From an uncultured Alsobacter sp. (lineage in GTDB: Bacteria; Pseudomonadota; Alphaproteobacteria; Rhizobiales; Beijerinckiaceae), in contig NZ_CAMFHB010000003.1 in assembly GCF_945952055.1 (NCBI RefSeq), positions 228,323 to 264,638 of the forward strand: DNA of 36,316 bases, given 5' to 3'. Shown in pieces: positions 23,982-32,063 of the stretch (positions are counted from its first letter, which is position 1; the number at the start of each line of letters is the position of its first letter). The notes below the pieces were generated by a model. The model saw only the letters and a list, made by a program, of their open reading frames with translations, made no database searches and was not told where the DNA came from. A program made the translations under genes and the position numbers.

Positions 23982-25580
23982 ATGCACGACGTCGTGTCGC
24001 AGCCGCAGCAGAAAGCGAAGCCGCAGGGGTGGCCGGACAGGGTCGTCGCCGAGCCCGTCAGCGTGGAGGCGGGTGCCGTCGCCCCGGCGCAGGCCACGCT
24101 GGCGCGGCTTTCGCGCGTGGGCACCGCCCTGCTCGGGACCACGGTGGAGGTGGTGGCGGGGGCGCCCGACGGCGCCCGTCCCTCCGCTCTCCTCACCGAT
24201 CCGCAGGGCCGCGATCTCGGCTTCGTTCGCCTGGGCGCGGGCACGGTGCCGCCGGCCGGCGGCGCGCTGGACGATCTGTGCGGGATCGCGGCGGACCACC
24301 TGTTGGCATGCCGCAGCGTCAAATGGATCGACCACGTCTCGCTCCTGCCCAACCGGGAAAGCTACTTCGCCGACGGCGCGCTGGTGATGAAACAGCGGTC
24401 GCTGTTCCTGGTGACCCTGGCCGAGGCGAAGCACTTCAACGAGATGCTGCGTGCGCTGGGCCAGGCCTATGCCGACGAGTTCGTGCGCGCCGGGTTGGAG
24501 CGGCTGCGCTCGGTCGTGGGCAGCCACAGGCCGATGTGGCACGTGAGCGTGCTGAGCTTCTGCTTCGCCGGCGACGGCTCGGCCGCCGCGGACGAGATCC
24601 TGGCCGCGTCGATCGCCAAGGCCTTCGCCGCGCCGATCGTCTGTCGCGACCTGCCGATCGCGACCCGGGCCGGCGTCGGCGTGCTCGAGCCGTCCGCCGA
24701 GGACCGTCCCGCCGCCGATGCGCTTCGTGCCGTGCTGGTGGCAGCGCAGGAAAGCCGGGCGCGGCCGGAGGGCTGGGCGCGCTACTCCCGTGCCGCCGAC
24801 GAGGCGCACCAGCGTGCCTTCCGCCTCCTGACCGACCTGCGTGTCGCGGTTGCCGAGAACAGGGGGCTCGACCTCCATTACCAGCCGCGCATCGGCCTCG
24901 CGTCGGGCTCGTGCGACGGGGCCGAGGCGCTGATCCGCTGGACCCACCCGCAGTTCGGTGCCGTCTCCCCCGGAGAATTCATCCCGCTCGCCGAGGCGAC
25001 CGCGCTCATCGACGACGTGACGGACTGGGCCATCGACCGGGGGCTGAGGCAGGTCGCGGCCTGGCGCGAGGCGGGCCTGCGGCTTCGCACCGCGCTCAAC
25101 GTCTCGCCGGTCCGGCTGCGGCATCCCGGCTTTGTGGAAACCCTCGACGCGGCGCTGTCGCGGCACGGCGTGGCGGCCGCCGACATCGAGCTCGAGTTCA
25201 CCGAGACGGCCTTCGCCAGCCACGAGGCCCAGGTGGAGAAGGCGCTGGCCGACATCGCGGCCATGGGCATCGAGATCGCCATCGACGACTTCGGCACGGG
25301 CTACAGCAACCTCACTTATCTCACCCGCCTCCCCGCCCAGGTGATCAAGATCGACCAGTGCTTCGTTCGGCCGCTCCTGACCGAGGAGCGGTGCAGGCTC
25401 TTGGTTCGCGGCATCACCGACATGGCGCATGCGCTGGGATTCCGGGTCGTTGCCGAGGGCATCGAGACGAGCGAGGCCTACGACCTGCTGCGCAGCTGGA
25501 ACTGCGACGAGGGGCAGGGCTACTACATGTCCCGCCCCCTCCCGGCCGCGGGTTTCGAGGCCTGGCTCGCGAACCGCTGA
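23982..25580 (+). CDS. EAL-domain cyclic-di-GMP phosphodiesterase with degenerate GGDEF-like region
   Basis: A 532-aa protein. The C-terminal EAL domain (about 285-530) hydrolyses cyclic di-GMP and keeps the catalytic set: GAEALIRW (EAL at about 315), LNVSPVRL, LEFTETAF, IDDFGTGYSNLTYL, VIKIDQCFV, VVAEGIET and EGQGYYMSRPLP. It should therefore be active. The middle region (about 120-270) has LPNRESYF and the spacing of a GGDEF domain, but the GGDEF signature itself is missing (SFCFAGDGSA at the place), so it should not make cyclic di-GMP and may be regulatory. The N-terminal 110 residues are unassigned. There is no membrane segment. The ATG at 23982 is preceded directly by CGGAG, too close for an ideal ribosome site. 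Confidence 0.9.
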   Translation: MHDVVSQPQQKAKPQGWPDRVVAEPVSVEAGAVAPAQATLARLSRVGTALLGTTVEVVAGAPDGARPSALLTDPQGRDLGFVRLGAGTVPPAGGALDDLCGIAADHLLACRSVKWIDHVSLLPNRESYFADGALVMKQRSLFLVTLAEAKHFNEMLRALGQAYADEFVRAGLERLRSVVGSHRPMWHVSVLSFCFAGDGSAAADEILAASIAKAFAAPIVCRDLPIATRAGVGVLEPSAEDRPAADALRAVLVAAQESRARPEGWARYSRAADEAHQRAFRLLTDLRVAVAENRGLDLHYQPRIGLASGSCDGAEALIRWTHPQFGAVSPGEFIPLAEATALIDDVTDWAIDRGLRQVAAWREAGLRLRTALNVSPVRLRHPGFVETLDAALSRHGVAAADIELEFTETAFASHEAQVEKALADIAAMGIEIAIDDFGTGYSNLTYLTRLPAQVIKIDQCFVRPLLTEERCRLLVRGITDMAHALGFRVVAEGIETSEAYDLLRSWNCDEGQGYYMSRPLPAAGFEAWLANR

Positions 25581-25700
25581 GCGGCGGCCCGGCCAACCGC
25601 GATTTGCGGGAACGGCATCGGCCGGCCCATAGTGGTCGCCGAGGGCGGCGCGCCGATCGCGATGGTGCGGCCCGTGGTCAGCTCTCGATGACGGCTTCGA

Positions 25701-26540
25701 ATGTCTGCGACGTCCCTCGTCGGTGCTCCCTTCTGGCAGCTCCTGTCGAATGAAAGCATCGGCCTGCTGGTCGGATCCGGACCGTCCGCTCCGAGCGGGC
25801 TCACGGTGTATCGCCACGTTCCCGTCGCGCTCGCGCTCGACGTTCCGATGGTCCGGGCCGCGCGATTCCTCGTGGAACGCGCCATCGCCAAGGGCGGCCT
25901 CAAGCTGACGCCGAAAGGCTTCCTCAACCGCGCCGACGCGAGTGCGACGTTCGATTCGACGGACTGGCCCGACTTTTCGAACGAAGGGTACCGCAGGATC
26001 GCCAAGTACATCGACGAGCGGGAGGTTCGCCCTCTTCACCGGGCCAGGGTGACGGCGATGAAGGCCGGCCTGCTCGTCCGGCGCGGGCCCATGCTCGTGG
26101 CGACGAAGGCGGGGGCCAGGCTCCTGGACGAAGGCCGGGCAGGCGCCCTGCTTGCCGCCCTCACCGAGGCCTCGTTCTGGAAAGTCCCCCAGGAAACGTT
26201 CGACGGCGTGCCGTTCGCCCCGTGGCCCCAGGACCATGTCGGCGTCGCGCTGTGGAGCCTGGGCCTCGCCGCCACGCATTGGCAGGACACGCAGGTCCTG
26301 ACCCCGCTGTGCACGCTTCCCTTCGCGCCCTATCCGGGCCAGCGTCCCGACGAGGCCGAGAGGGCCTTCTTTTCCCGCGTGCTTTATCCCGCCCTGTGCC
26401 TGGGGATCCTGGAGCTGGACGATCGCCGGGCCGGTGTGAAGCGCTTCGACGCGGGTCGGTTCATCCGCAAGACGCCTCTCTTCGACATGCTCCTCTCGTT
26501 CTCCGTCGACTGGATCTCGCCGTCGGGCCCGCTGCACTGA
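25701..26540 (+). CDS. protein of unknown function (winged-helix-like segments)
   Basis: A 279-aa protein without a signal peptide or membrane segment. I do not recognise the family with certainty. The middle part (GGLKLTPKGFLNRADA, then RVTAMKAGLLVRRGPMLVATKAGARLL) resembles the LTPKG...KAGLLRRR...LTRRG pattern found at the C terminus of some plasmid pRiA4b ORF-3-like proteins and in winged-helix modules. The C-terminal half (FAPWPQDHVGVALWSLG, PDEAERAFFSRVLYPALCLG) is unassigned. Codon use is normal for the region. It stands 120 bases after the EAL gene and nine bases before the DUF1810 gene, so it is probably cotranscribed with the latter. Confidence 0.7.
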   Translation: MSATSLVGAPFWQLLSNESIGLLVGSGPSAPSGLTVYRHVPVALALDVPMVRAARFLVERAIAKGGLKLTPKGFLNRADASATFDSTDWPDFSNEGYRRIAKYIDEREVRPLHRARVTAMKAGLLVRRGPMLVATKAGARLLDEGRAGALLAALTEASFWKVPQETFDGVPFAPWPQDHVGVALWSLGLAATHWQDTQVLTPLCTLPFAPYPGQRPDEAERAFFSRVLYPALCLGILELDDRRAGVKRFDAGRFIRKTPLFDMLLSFSVDWISPSGPLH

Positions 26541-26549
26541 AGGCCGCCC

Positions 26550-26984
26550 ATGTCGCCACCCGCTCTCGCCTGCTTCGTTGTCGCTCAGGACGCCGTGCTC
26601 GCGCAGGTAGAGGCCGAGCTGAGTGCCGGCCATAAGCGCACGCACTGGATGTGGTTCGTGTTTCCGCAGATCGCCGGCCTGGGTCACTCGCCGATGGCGC
26701 GGTCCTACGCCATCGCGGATCTCGACGAGGCCCGGCGCTACCTCGCCGATCTTGTGCTCGGCGCACGGCTGAGGCGCCATGTCGAAATGCTGCTCGCCCA
26801 TCGCGGCAGGCCGGTCCGCGAGATTTTCGGCGAGCCGGACGACATGAAGTTCAGGTCATGCCTGACCCTGTTCCGCGCGGCGGCTGAGGACGAGGCCACC
26901 ATGGCACTGCTCGACGCCGCCCTGGACGCATTTTTTGGCGGGGAAGCCGATCCTTTGACGCGGAAGATGCTGGACCGCACCTGA
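26550..26984 (+). CDS. DUF1810 domain-containing protein
   Basis: A 144-aa cytoplasmic protein of the DUF1810 family (calpastatin-like annotation in some databases). Hallmarks are KRTHWMWFVFPQIAGLGHSP, ARSYAIADLDEARRYLADLV, LGARLRRHVEMLL, IFGEPDDMKFRSCLTLF and a C-terminal FFGGEADPLTRKML. The family has NAD/ADP-ribose-related proposals but no firm function that I know. The length is normal. The stop overlaps the ATG of the LD-carboxypeptidase gene by one base (TGATG), showing an operon. Confidence 0.9.
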   Translation: MSPPALACFVVAQDAVLAQVEAELSAGHKRTHWMWFVFPQIAGLGHSPMARSYAIADLDEARRYLADLVLGARLRRHVEMLLAHRGRPVREIFGEPDDMKFRSCLTLFRAAAEDEATMALLDAALDAFFGGEADPLTRKMLDRT

Positions 26985-27877
26985 TGCCCTTCCTGAAGGC
27001 CGGAGATCTCGTCCGCTTCGTCTCGCCGGCCAGCCGGCCGGATCCGGCGGGCGTCGCCCGCGGCGTGGAAGCCCTGGAATCCTGGGGTCTTCGGGTCGAG
27101 GTCGCACCGCATGCGTTCGACAAGCACGGCTATCTCGCGGGGACCGACGGCGATCGACTGGACGACCTCGCGCGGGCGCTCCTCGACCCGGCGGTGCGGG
27201 CCGTCTTCGCCACGCGGGGCGGCAAGGGCTCCTACCGCATCGCCGATCGCCTGCCGGTCGAGGCGATGAAGCGGGATCCCAAGCCCATCGTCGGCTTCAG
27301 CGACATCACCATCCTGCTGCTCGAGGCATGGCGGACGATCGGCGCGGCCGGCGTGCACGGCGCCTTTTCCAGCCATGGGGACGGGGCCTGGAGCACCGTC
27401 TCGGAGCAGTCGCTGCGCCATGCGCTGATGAGCGATGCCCCCGTCGCGATCGAGGCCTCTCCCGACGTCGCGAGCGCCGACCTGACGACGTCCGGAAGCG
27501 CGAGGGGGCCGTTGCTCGGCGGGAACCTCGACATGCTGGCGACCGCCGCCGGATGGGCCCTGCCGTCGCTGCGCGGTGCCGTGCTGCTCATCGAATCCGT
27601 GGGCCTCGCCATTGGGCACTTCGATCGCTGTCTCACCATGCTGGTGCGCGGCGGGCATTTCGACGGCGTGGCCGGTGTCGCCGTCGGGCGCATCGACGGA
27701 ACGCCGGCCAACGGGCCGATCGACGCACTCTGGCTGTTGCGCGATCACCTCGCCCGCTTCGACGTGCCCATCCTCGGCGGGCTTCCCATCGGGCACGGCG
27801 CGGATGCCCGCTCCGTGGTGATCGGCGCGCAGACGACGCTCGACGCGGATCGAGGCCGGCTGCTCCAGCATCGCTGA
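26984..27877 (+). CDS. LD-carboxypeptidase (peptidase S66 family)
   Basis: A 297-aa serine peptidase of the S66 family. These cleave the L-Lys/DAP-D-Ala bond of tetrapeptides in murein recycling (LdcA) or related acyl-peptides (MccF). Motifs: LVRFVSPASRP at the N terminus, FATRGGKGSYRI, GFSDIT with the nucleophile Ser at about 106, LLGGNLDML, LIESVG with Glu at about 204, and GLPIGHG with His at about 271. Together they give the Ser-Glu-His triad. There is no signal peptide, consistent with cytoplasmic murein recycling. Immunity-type MccF activity cannot be excluded. It is coupled to the DUF1810 gene by TGATG. Confidence 0.9.
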   Translation: MPFLKAGDLVRFVSPASRPDPAGVARGVEALESWGLRVEVAPHAFDKHGYLAGTDGDRLDDLARALLDPAVRAVFATRGGKGSYRIADRLPVEAMKRDPKPIVGFSDITILLLEAWRTIGAAGVHGAFSSHGDGAWSTVSEQSLRHALMSDAPVAIEASPDVASADLTTSGSARGPLLGGNLDMLATAAGWALPSLRGAVLLIESVGLAIGHFDRCLTMLVRGGHFDGVAGVAVGRIDGTPANGPIDALWLLRDHLARFDVPILGGLPIGHGADARSVVIGAQTTLDADRGRLLQHR

Positions 27878-27894
27878 GGAGCGCCTGGGCCGGT

Positions 27895-28557
27895 TCAGGC
27901 CGCGCGCTTCAGCAAGGCCCCGTCGTGGCGCTCGAGAAACCGCAGGAGCCGGTCGCCATAGTCCGGCACGACCGCCTCGCGCACGGACGGGCGGCTCGCC
28001 AGCGCCGCGCGCCAGGCCCGGACCTTGGGCAGGTCGCGGAACACGCCGAGGTCGCGGATCGTGTCGAAGACGTCGAAGTACCGGAAGGCCGGCGCGAACA
28101 CGGCATCGACGATGCTGAAGCTGGCACCGGCGAAGTACGGCCCGTCTCCGAGTTCGGCCTCGATGCGCGTGAACTTGTCCCGCAGGAGCGCGATCCTGGC
28201 GGCGAGGGTGGCGGGATCCTTGGTGGTCTCGACGATCCAGATGTCGGCGAGGATCGAGGACCCAAACTACATCCAGGCGCGATGCTTCGCCTTGGCGAGC
28301 GGGTCGGCCGGGTGGAGGGCAGGGCCTTCGGTCTCCTCCAGATATTCGACGATGACGGCGCTCTCGAAGAGCACTTCACCGCCGACCTTCAGCAGCGGCA
28401 CCTTGCCCAGCGGGGAGATGGCCCGGAACCAGTCTGGCTTGTCGGCGAGGTCCACGTCGACCCGCTTGAACGGCACGCCTTTCTCGGCGAGAACGATGGC
28501 CGCGCGCTGCACGTAAGGGCAGAGGTCGAACGACACCAGCGTGAGGGGTTGCGACAT
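27895..28557 (-). pseudogene. glutathione S-transferase interrupted by one in-frame amber codon
   Basis: The frame from ATG 28557 (AGGAG upstream) to 27895 encodes a 220-codon glutathione S-transferase with one TAG at 28267-28269 (codon 97). The first half is a thioredoxin-like GST domain: SFDLCPYVQRAAIVLAEKG, GKVPLLKVGG and ESAVIVEYLEE. After the TAG the same frame continues without further stops as the helical C-terminal domain (FGSSILADIWIVETT, GPYFAGASFSIVDAVFAPAF, KVRAWRAALASRPSV). In relatives I recall, RAW-[I/M] is followed by Glu and Phe, so a single GAG-to-TAG change would explain it. As read, only a 96-aa fragment would be made. Sequencing error, a recent mutation or suppression are the alternatives. 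No frameshift is needed. Confidence 0.85.
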
Positions 28558-28592
28558 GGTCGTCTCCTGACGGCGGCCTTTTGGCGCCCGGG

Positions 28593-28656
28593 TGCATGCA
28601 TTTGCATGCACTATGAATGCAGTTGCATGGATCGTCAAGGTCCATGCATGTGCATT
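28593..28656 (-). promoter_or_regulatory. TGCA-rich palindromic operator over the GST promoter
   Basis: Eight TGCA tetramers occur in 64 bases. Two perfect palindromes TGCATGCA (28593-28600 and 28603-28610) are separated by TT. A longer inverted repeat (28616-28631 against 28641-28656, arms AATGCAGTTGCATGGA and TCCATGCATGTGCATT, two mismatches) brackets a 9-base centre. On the minus strand TTGACG (28638-28633), a 17-base spacer and CATAGT (28615-28610) make a good sigma-70 promoter for the GST gene, whose ATG is 53 bases downstream. The palindromes cover the -35, the spacer and the start-site region, as a repressor operator would. No regulator gene of a typical type lies next to it. Confidence 0.6.
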
Positions 28657-28698
28657 GAACTGGCCGGGCGGATGGCGGGTCGGCTTCCCGCATGCGGC

Positions 28699-28920
28699 TC
28701 AGTCTTCGTAGGGGCAATGTCCTTCGGCGGCGTGGGACAGTTTCCAGACGCGCTGCGCCAAGGCCAGCGACGCGGCGTGGAACCGGGCTTCGTTGATGAC
28801 GCGGCCGACGGTGTCGATGCCGAAATCGTCGGCCTTCTCCATCAGGTTCTGGAGTTCGATGACACCGGCGCTCTCGGCGCGCAGCGCAATCACGGCCTTC
28901 ACGATGTCCTCCGGCGTCAT
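28699..28920 (-). CDS. small protein of unknown function
   Basis: A 73-aa, mostly helical, cytoplasmic protein (begins MTPEDIVKAVIALRAES, ends AEGHCPYED). I do not recognise the family. The ATG at 28920 has no ribosome site of its own but overlaps the stop of a short upstream ORF that has one, suggesting coupled translation. By eye it resembles the 132-aa product at 34857-35255: both start MT, share ALR, VI and E at similar places, and both carry an LAxRVxxLS segment. It lies upstream of the GST gene on the same strand, but the GST promoter sits between them. Confidence 0.6.
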   Translation of the reverse strand: MTPEDIVKAVIALRAESAGVIELQNLMEKADDFGIDTVGRVINEARFHAASLALAQRVWKLSHAAEGHCPYED

Positions 28921-28961
28921 CGGCGGGCCGGCGTGGGTCGGAGCGCAGGGGCGTCGGGCAT
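28917..28961 (-). CDS. 14-codon leader ORF coupled to the small gene
   Basis: An ATG at 28961 has GGGAGG seven bases upstream (28974-28969), one of the best ribosome sites in the region. It encodes MPDAPALRPTPARR and ends in a TGA that overlaps the ATG of the 73-aa gene (ATGA). The peptide is rich in Pro, Ala and Arg. It may serve only to load ribosomes for the following gene, or act as a regulatory leader. An in-frame ATG five codons earlier lacks a ribosome site. Confidence 0.4.
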   Translation of the reverse strand: MPDAPALRPTPARR

Positions 28962-29119
28962 CGGTCGGCCTCCCATCAAAGCTGACAGGATCCTGACGCA
29001 GGCACAGACAAATGTGAATTCCGTTCCGCATCCGCCCGTGCGGAAGACGTGATTTCGCTCCTCACTTTTGCGATTCTTGAATGTTTTAGCGGTAACGCTT
29101 CCGCTTGGAGAAAGAACAG

Positions 29120-29629
29120 GTGCGCCGTGTGAGCCAGACATGTCCCGATGCCGCCGTGGACCGCGATGACAATCGCATCGCGGTCATCTTCGGCGTACTT
29201 TTCGCCTGCGGCGGCCTCGTCTTCGCGGTCGGCGGCGTAGGGGCCTATCATCGCGACACGACCTTGCTCGCTGCGGGCGAACGAGTGACGGCGCAGGTCG
29301 TCGCGCTCGACAGGATTCGCGACGCCAGCCCCGACGGCAGCACCGACTACCTGGTCAAATACAGGTTCACCACGCATGACGGCCGGACGATCGTGAAACA
29401 GGGCGGCCTCGGTCAGGCCGCCTGGCGTGCGCTGCGCGTCGGCGGCCCCGTGGAGGTCGCCTACGATCCTGCGAACCCGACCAAGGGGCTCCTGGTGGGC
29501 GGCGGCGTCACCTCTCTACCCTTGGTCGTGATTTCGACCCTGTTCGGGCTTGTCATGGGGGGCTTCGGGCTGGCGCTCCTGGGCACCGTGGCGCGGCGGT
29601 GGTGGAACCGCACGCGGGCGGCCGGCTGA
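29120..29629 (+). CDS. DUF3592-like membrane protein
   Basis: A 169-aa protein with two transmembrane helices (about residues 20-44, IAVIFGVLFACGGLVFAVGG, and 135-158, LVVISTLFGLVMGGFGLALL). They flank a beta-rich extracytoplasmic domain (ERVTAQVVALDRI, STDYLVKYRFTTHDGRTI, GGPVEVAYDPANPTKGLL). The YxFxxxDGxxI and VxYDPxNP pattern is the hallmark of DUF3592. Its function is unknown. The GTG at 29120 follows GGAG; the GTG at 29129 and a TTG at 29105 are alternatives. It is divergent from the 73-aa gene. Confidence 0.8.
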   Translation: MRRVSQTCPDAAVDRDDNRIAVIFGVLFACGGLVFAVGGVGAYHRDTTLLAAGERVTAQVVALDRIRDASPDGSTDYLVKYRFTTHDGRTIVKQGGLGQAAWRALRVGGPVEVAYDPANPTKGLLVGGGVTSLPLVVISTLFGLVMGGFGLALLGTVARRWWNRTRAAG

Positions 29630-29668
29630 GGAGCGCGGAGCCCGCCCGTCGAACACCAGGATGCGACC

Positions 29669-31471
29669 ATGACCGAAGAGCCTGCGCGCGGCTTTCCATT
29701 GCATCGCCGGACCGTGCTGTCCGGCCTGGCGGCGAGCGCCATCGCACCCGCCGCGGCCCGAGCCCAGCCTCTCGCGCTGCCGCCCGACCCCCGCCTGCTC
29801 GTCACCGCCGCGGACTGGCGGCAGCTCGAGATCCGGCGGGCAGCGGACCCGGACCTCGCCCTGCTGGTCACGCGACTGCTGGAGCGCGCCCGCAAGGACC
29901 TCGCGTTGCCGCCGCTGGAGCGCAAGCTCGAGGGACGTCGCCTGCTCGGCGTGTCGCGCGAGTTCATCCGGCGCGTCCTGCTGTGGAGCTTCGCGCGCCG
30001 CCTCACCGGAGACCAGGTTTATCTGGAACGGGCCCGCCGCGAGATGCTGCAGGTGGCCGGGTTCGCGGACTGGAACCCGGCCCATTTCCTCGACGTGGCC
30101 GAGATGACCACCGGAATGGCCATCGGATACGACTGGCTGAGGCGCGAGATCCCCACCGACGAGCGCGCGCTCGTGCGCCGGGCCATCGTCGACAAGGGGA
30201 TCGCCCAGGTGCGCAACGGCCACCCCACCTTCAGGATGAAGAACAACTGGGGCCAGGTGTGCATCGGCGGCATGGTGCTCGGTGCGCTGGCGGTCGGGGA
30301 CGAGGAGCCCGAACTCGCCGCCGCGGTCCTCGCGGCCGGCAAGGCCGAGGCGTTCACGGCGCTGGCGGCCTACAAGCCGGACGGGGTCTACCCGGAGGGG
30401 CCGTCCTACTGGGTCTACGGGACGAGCTACGAGACGCTGCTGGTTGCCGCCCTGCGCTCCGCGCTGGCGACCGACTGGGGCCTGATGGGCGCGCCGGGCC
30501 TGGCGCGCAGCGCCGCCTTCTACGCCCACGCCATCGGACCCACCGGCCGGAGCTTCAATTTCGCCGATGGAGGGGAGGGGCAGGAACTGGCCACTCCCTT
30601 GTTCTACCTGGCGCGCGCGCTGAACGTGCCCACCCTCATCGCCGCCAAGCGGGCCATGATCCGGCAGAACCAGGGGCTGGGCGAACGCTTCGCGCCGCTT
30701 GCCGCTCTGTGGTGGCCGGGCGAGGCGGAAGCCGGCGAACCGGCGCGCCACTTCTTCGGCCAGGGACCGCAGCCGGTGGCGATCTGGCGCTCGGCCTGGA
30801 ACGATCCCAAGGCGCTCTACTTCGCCATCAAGGGCGGCGGCGCCAACCACAATCACGGCCATATGGATGCCGGGTCCTTCGTGCTCGACCTGGACGGCAT
30901 TCGCTGGGCCGTGGACCTCGGCATGCAGGACTACAACAGCCTGGAAAGCCGCGGCATCGACCTGTGGTCGATGAAGCAGACCTCGCCGCGCTGGCAGGTG
31001 TTCCGCCTGGGCAGCGCGGCCCACAACACGCTGACGATCGGCGGCAGCCTCCACAACGCGGCCGGCATGGCGAGCCTGGACGCGCGCGGCGAGGACGGGG
31101 CCGTCATCGACCTCACGCCGGTGTTCCTGCCCGGGCAGGTGCAGCGGGCCTCCCGCGCGGTGCGGATCGACGGCCGCGCCGTGCGCCTGCGCGACGAGAT
31201 CAGCGGCGCGAGGCCCGGCGCGGCGATCCGCTGGGCCTTGACGACGAGGGCGGCGATCACGCTCGAGGACCGAACCGCCGTCCTGCGCCAGGACGGCCAG
31301 GTGCTGCGCGTCCGCTTCGAGGGCGCGCCGGTCGTGCTCGGCGCGCCGGACATCAGCGCGCCGCGCTCGGAGTTCGACGCACCCAATCCCGGAGCACGCC
31401 AGCTGCTCGCCACCGCTCCGGCCGATGCCGCCGGGAGCTGGAGCCTCGCCGTGACGCTGGAGGGCGGCTGA
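29669..31471 (+). CDS. Tat-exported heparinase II/III-family protein
   Basis: A 600-aa polysaccharide-lyase-like protein. The N terminus LHRRTVLSGLAASAIAPAAA with cleavage near ARA is a Tat signal, placing it in the periplasm. The first half is the helical (alpha/alpha)-toroid (SREFIRRVLLWSFARRLTGD, MTTGMAIGYDWLRREI, FRMKNNWGQVCIGGMVLGA, GVYPEGPSYWVYGTSY with candidate catalytic Asn/Tyr). The second half is the heparinase II/III beta-sandwich with its hallmark ANHNHGHMDAGSFVLDLDG. The family includes lyases of heparin, alginate and other uronate polymers, so the substrate is open. No sugar importer is adjacent. The ATG at 29669 fits the signal peptide. The gene follows DUF3592 by 39 bases. 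Confidence 0.85.
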   Translation: MTEEPARGFPLHRRTVLSGLAASAIAPAAARAQPLALPPDPRLLVTAADWRQLEIRRAADPDLALLVTRLLERARKDLALPPLERKLEGRRLLGVSREFIRRVLLWSFARRLTGDQVYLERARREMLQVAGFADWNPAHFLDVAEMTTGMAIGYDWLRREIPTDERALVRRAIVDKGIAQVRNGHPTFRMKNNWGQVCIGGMVLGALAVGDEEPELAAAVLAAGKAEAFTALAAYKPDGVYPEGPSYWVYGTSYETLLVAALRSALATDWGLMGAPGLARSAAFYAHAIGPTGRSFNFADGGEGQELATPLFYLARALNVPTLIAAKRAMIRQNQGLGERFAPLAALWWPGEAEAGEPARHFFGQGPQPVAIWRSAWNDPKALYFAIKGGGANHNHGHMDAGSFVLDLDGIRWAVDLGMQDYNSLESRGIDLWSMKQTSPRWQVFRLGSAAHNTLTIGGSLHNAAGMASLDARGEDGAVIDLTPVFLPGQVQRASRAVRIDGRAVRLRDEISGARPGAAIRWALTTRAAITLEDRTAVLRQDGQVLRVRFEGAPVVLGAPDISAPRSEFDAPNPGARQLLATAPADAAGSWSLAVTLEGG

Positions 31472-31514
31472 GCGCGGGGGTGGCTGAGCGCGAAGGCCTG
31501 CGACCGGCCACCGC

Positions 31515-31928
31515 TCAGGCGATGCGGAAGTAGCGCGCGACCGCGTAGGCCACGGTGGCTGACACGCCGGTCAGCACCGTGCCCCAGGCGAGGTCGACGA
31601 GTGCGATGGTGGTGGTGTAGCCGCGCAGCGTCGCCAGGTTGCTGAGGTCGTAGGTGGCGTAGGCCATGAAGCCGAAGACCGCGCCATACAGCAGCGCGGT
31701 GCTCCAGCTGCCGTCGCGCAGCGCGGGCGCGACCGCGAAGAAGACCACGCCGCCGCCGTAGAGCAGGTAGAACGCCGCCGCGGGCCCCATCGCCGGCTTG
31801 TCGAGGAGAAGCGGCCCGATCTGCTGCTTGTAGATCGTCGGGCCGGCGGTGCTGAGCCAGGCCACGTCCAGCGGCAGCATGGACAGGAGCGTGATGACGT
31901 AGAGGATCAGATAGGTCGTGACCGGCAT
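31515..31928 (-). CDS. DUF2177 family membrane protein
   Basis: A 137-aa inner-membrane protein with four hydrophobic helices. DUF2177 landmarks are LPLDVAWLSTAGPTIYKQQI, AAAFYLLYGGGVVFFAV, GAVFGFMAYATYDLSNLATL (the conserved YDLTNLAT-type segment) and ALVDLAWGTVLTG. The function is unknown. The ATG at 31928 has a weak ribosome site. It is convergent with the heparinase-type gene, 43 bases apart, and about 135 bases downstream of the lipase-like gene on the same strand. Confidence 0.9.
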   Translation of the reverse strand: MPVTTYLILYVITLLSMLPLDVAWLSTAGPTIYKQQIGPLLLDKPAMGPAAAFYLLYGGGVVFFAVAPALRDGSWSTALLYGAVFGFMAYATYDLSNLATLRGYTTTIALVDLAWGTVLTGVSATVAYAVARYFRIA

Positions 31929-32063
31929 GGGCGCTGTCCTCCAGGGGCCTCGGGACGGCGGCGCCCGCCCCGGTTTCTACCCCTGTCTACGACAGCCGTC
32001 GCGCGCCGGTTCAGGCGTGCCGGCCGACTGGCCTCGACGGATGCCTGTCGCGGCGTCCAGGCG

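Noticed and set aside
23940-26801. 953-codon minus-strand frame opposite the EAL gene and its neighbours
   Set aside because: Antisense to three real genes; the composition is that of a GC-rich shadow.
27895-28638. Frameshift as the cause of the split GST
   Set aside because: Both halves are in the same frame; a single TAG accounts for the break.
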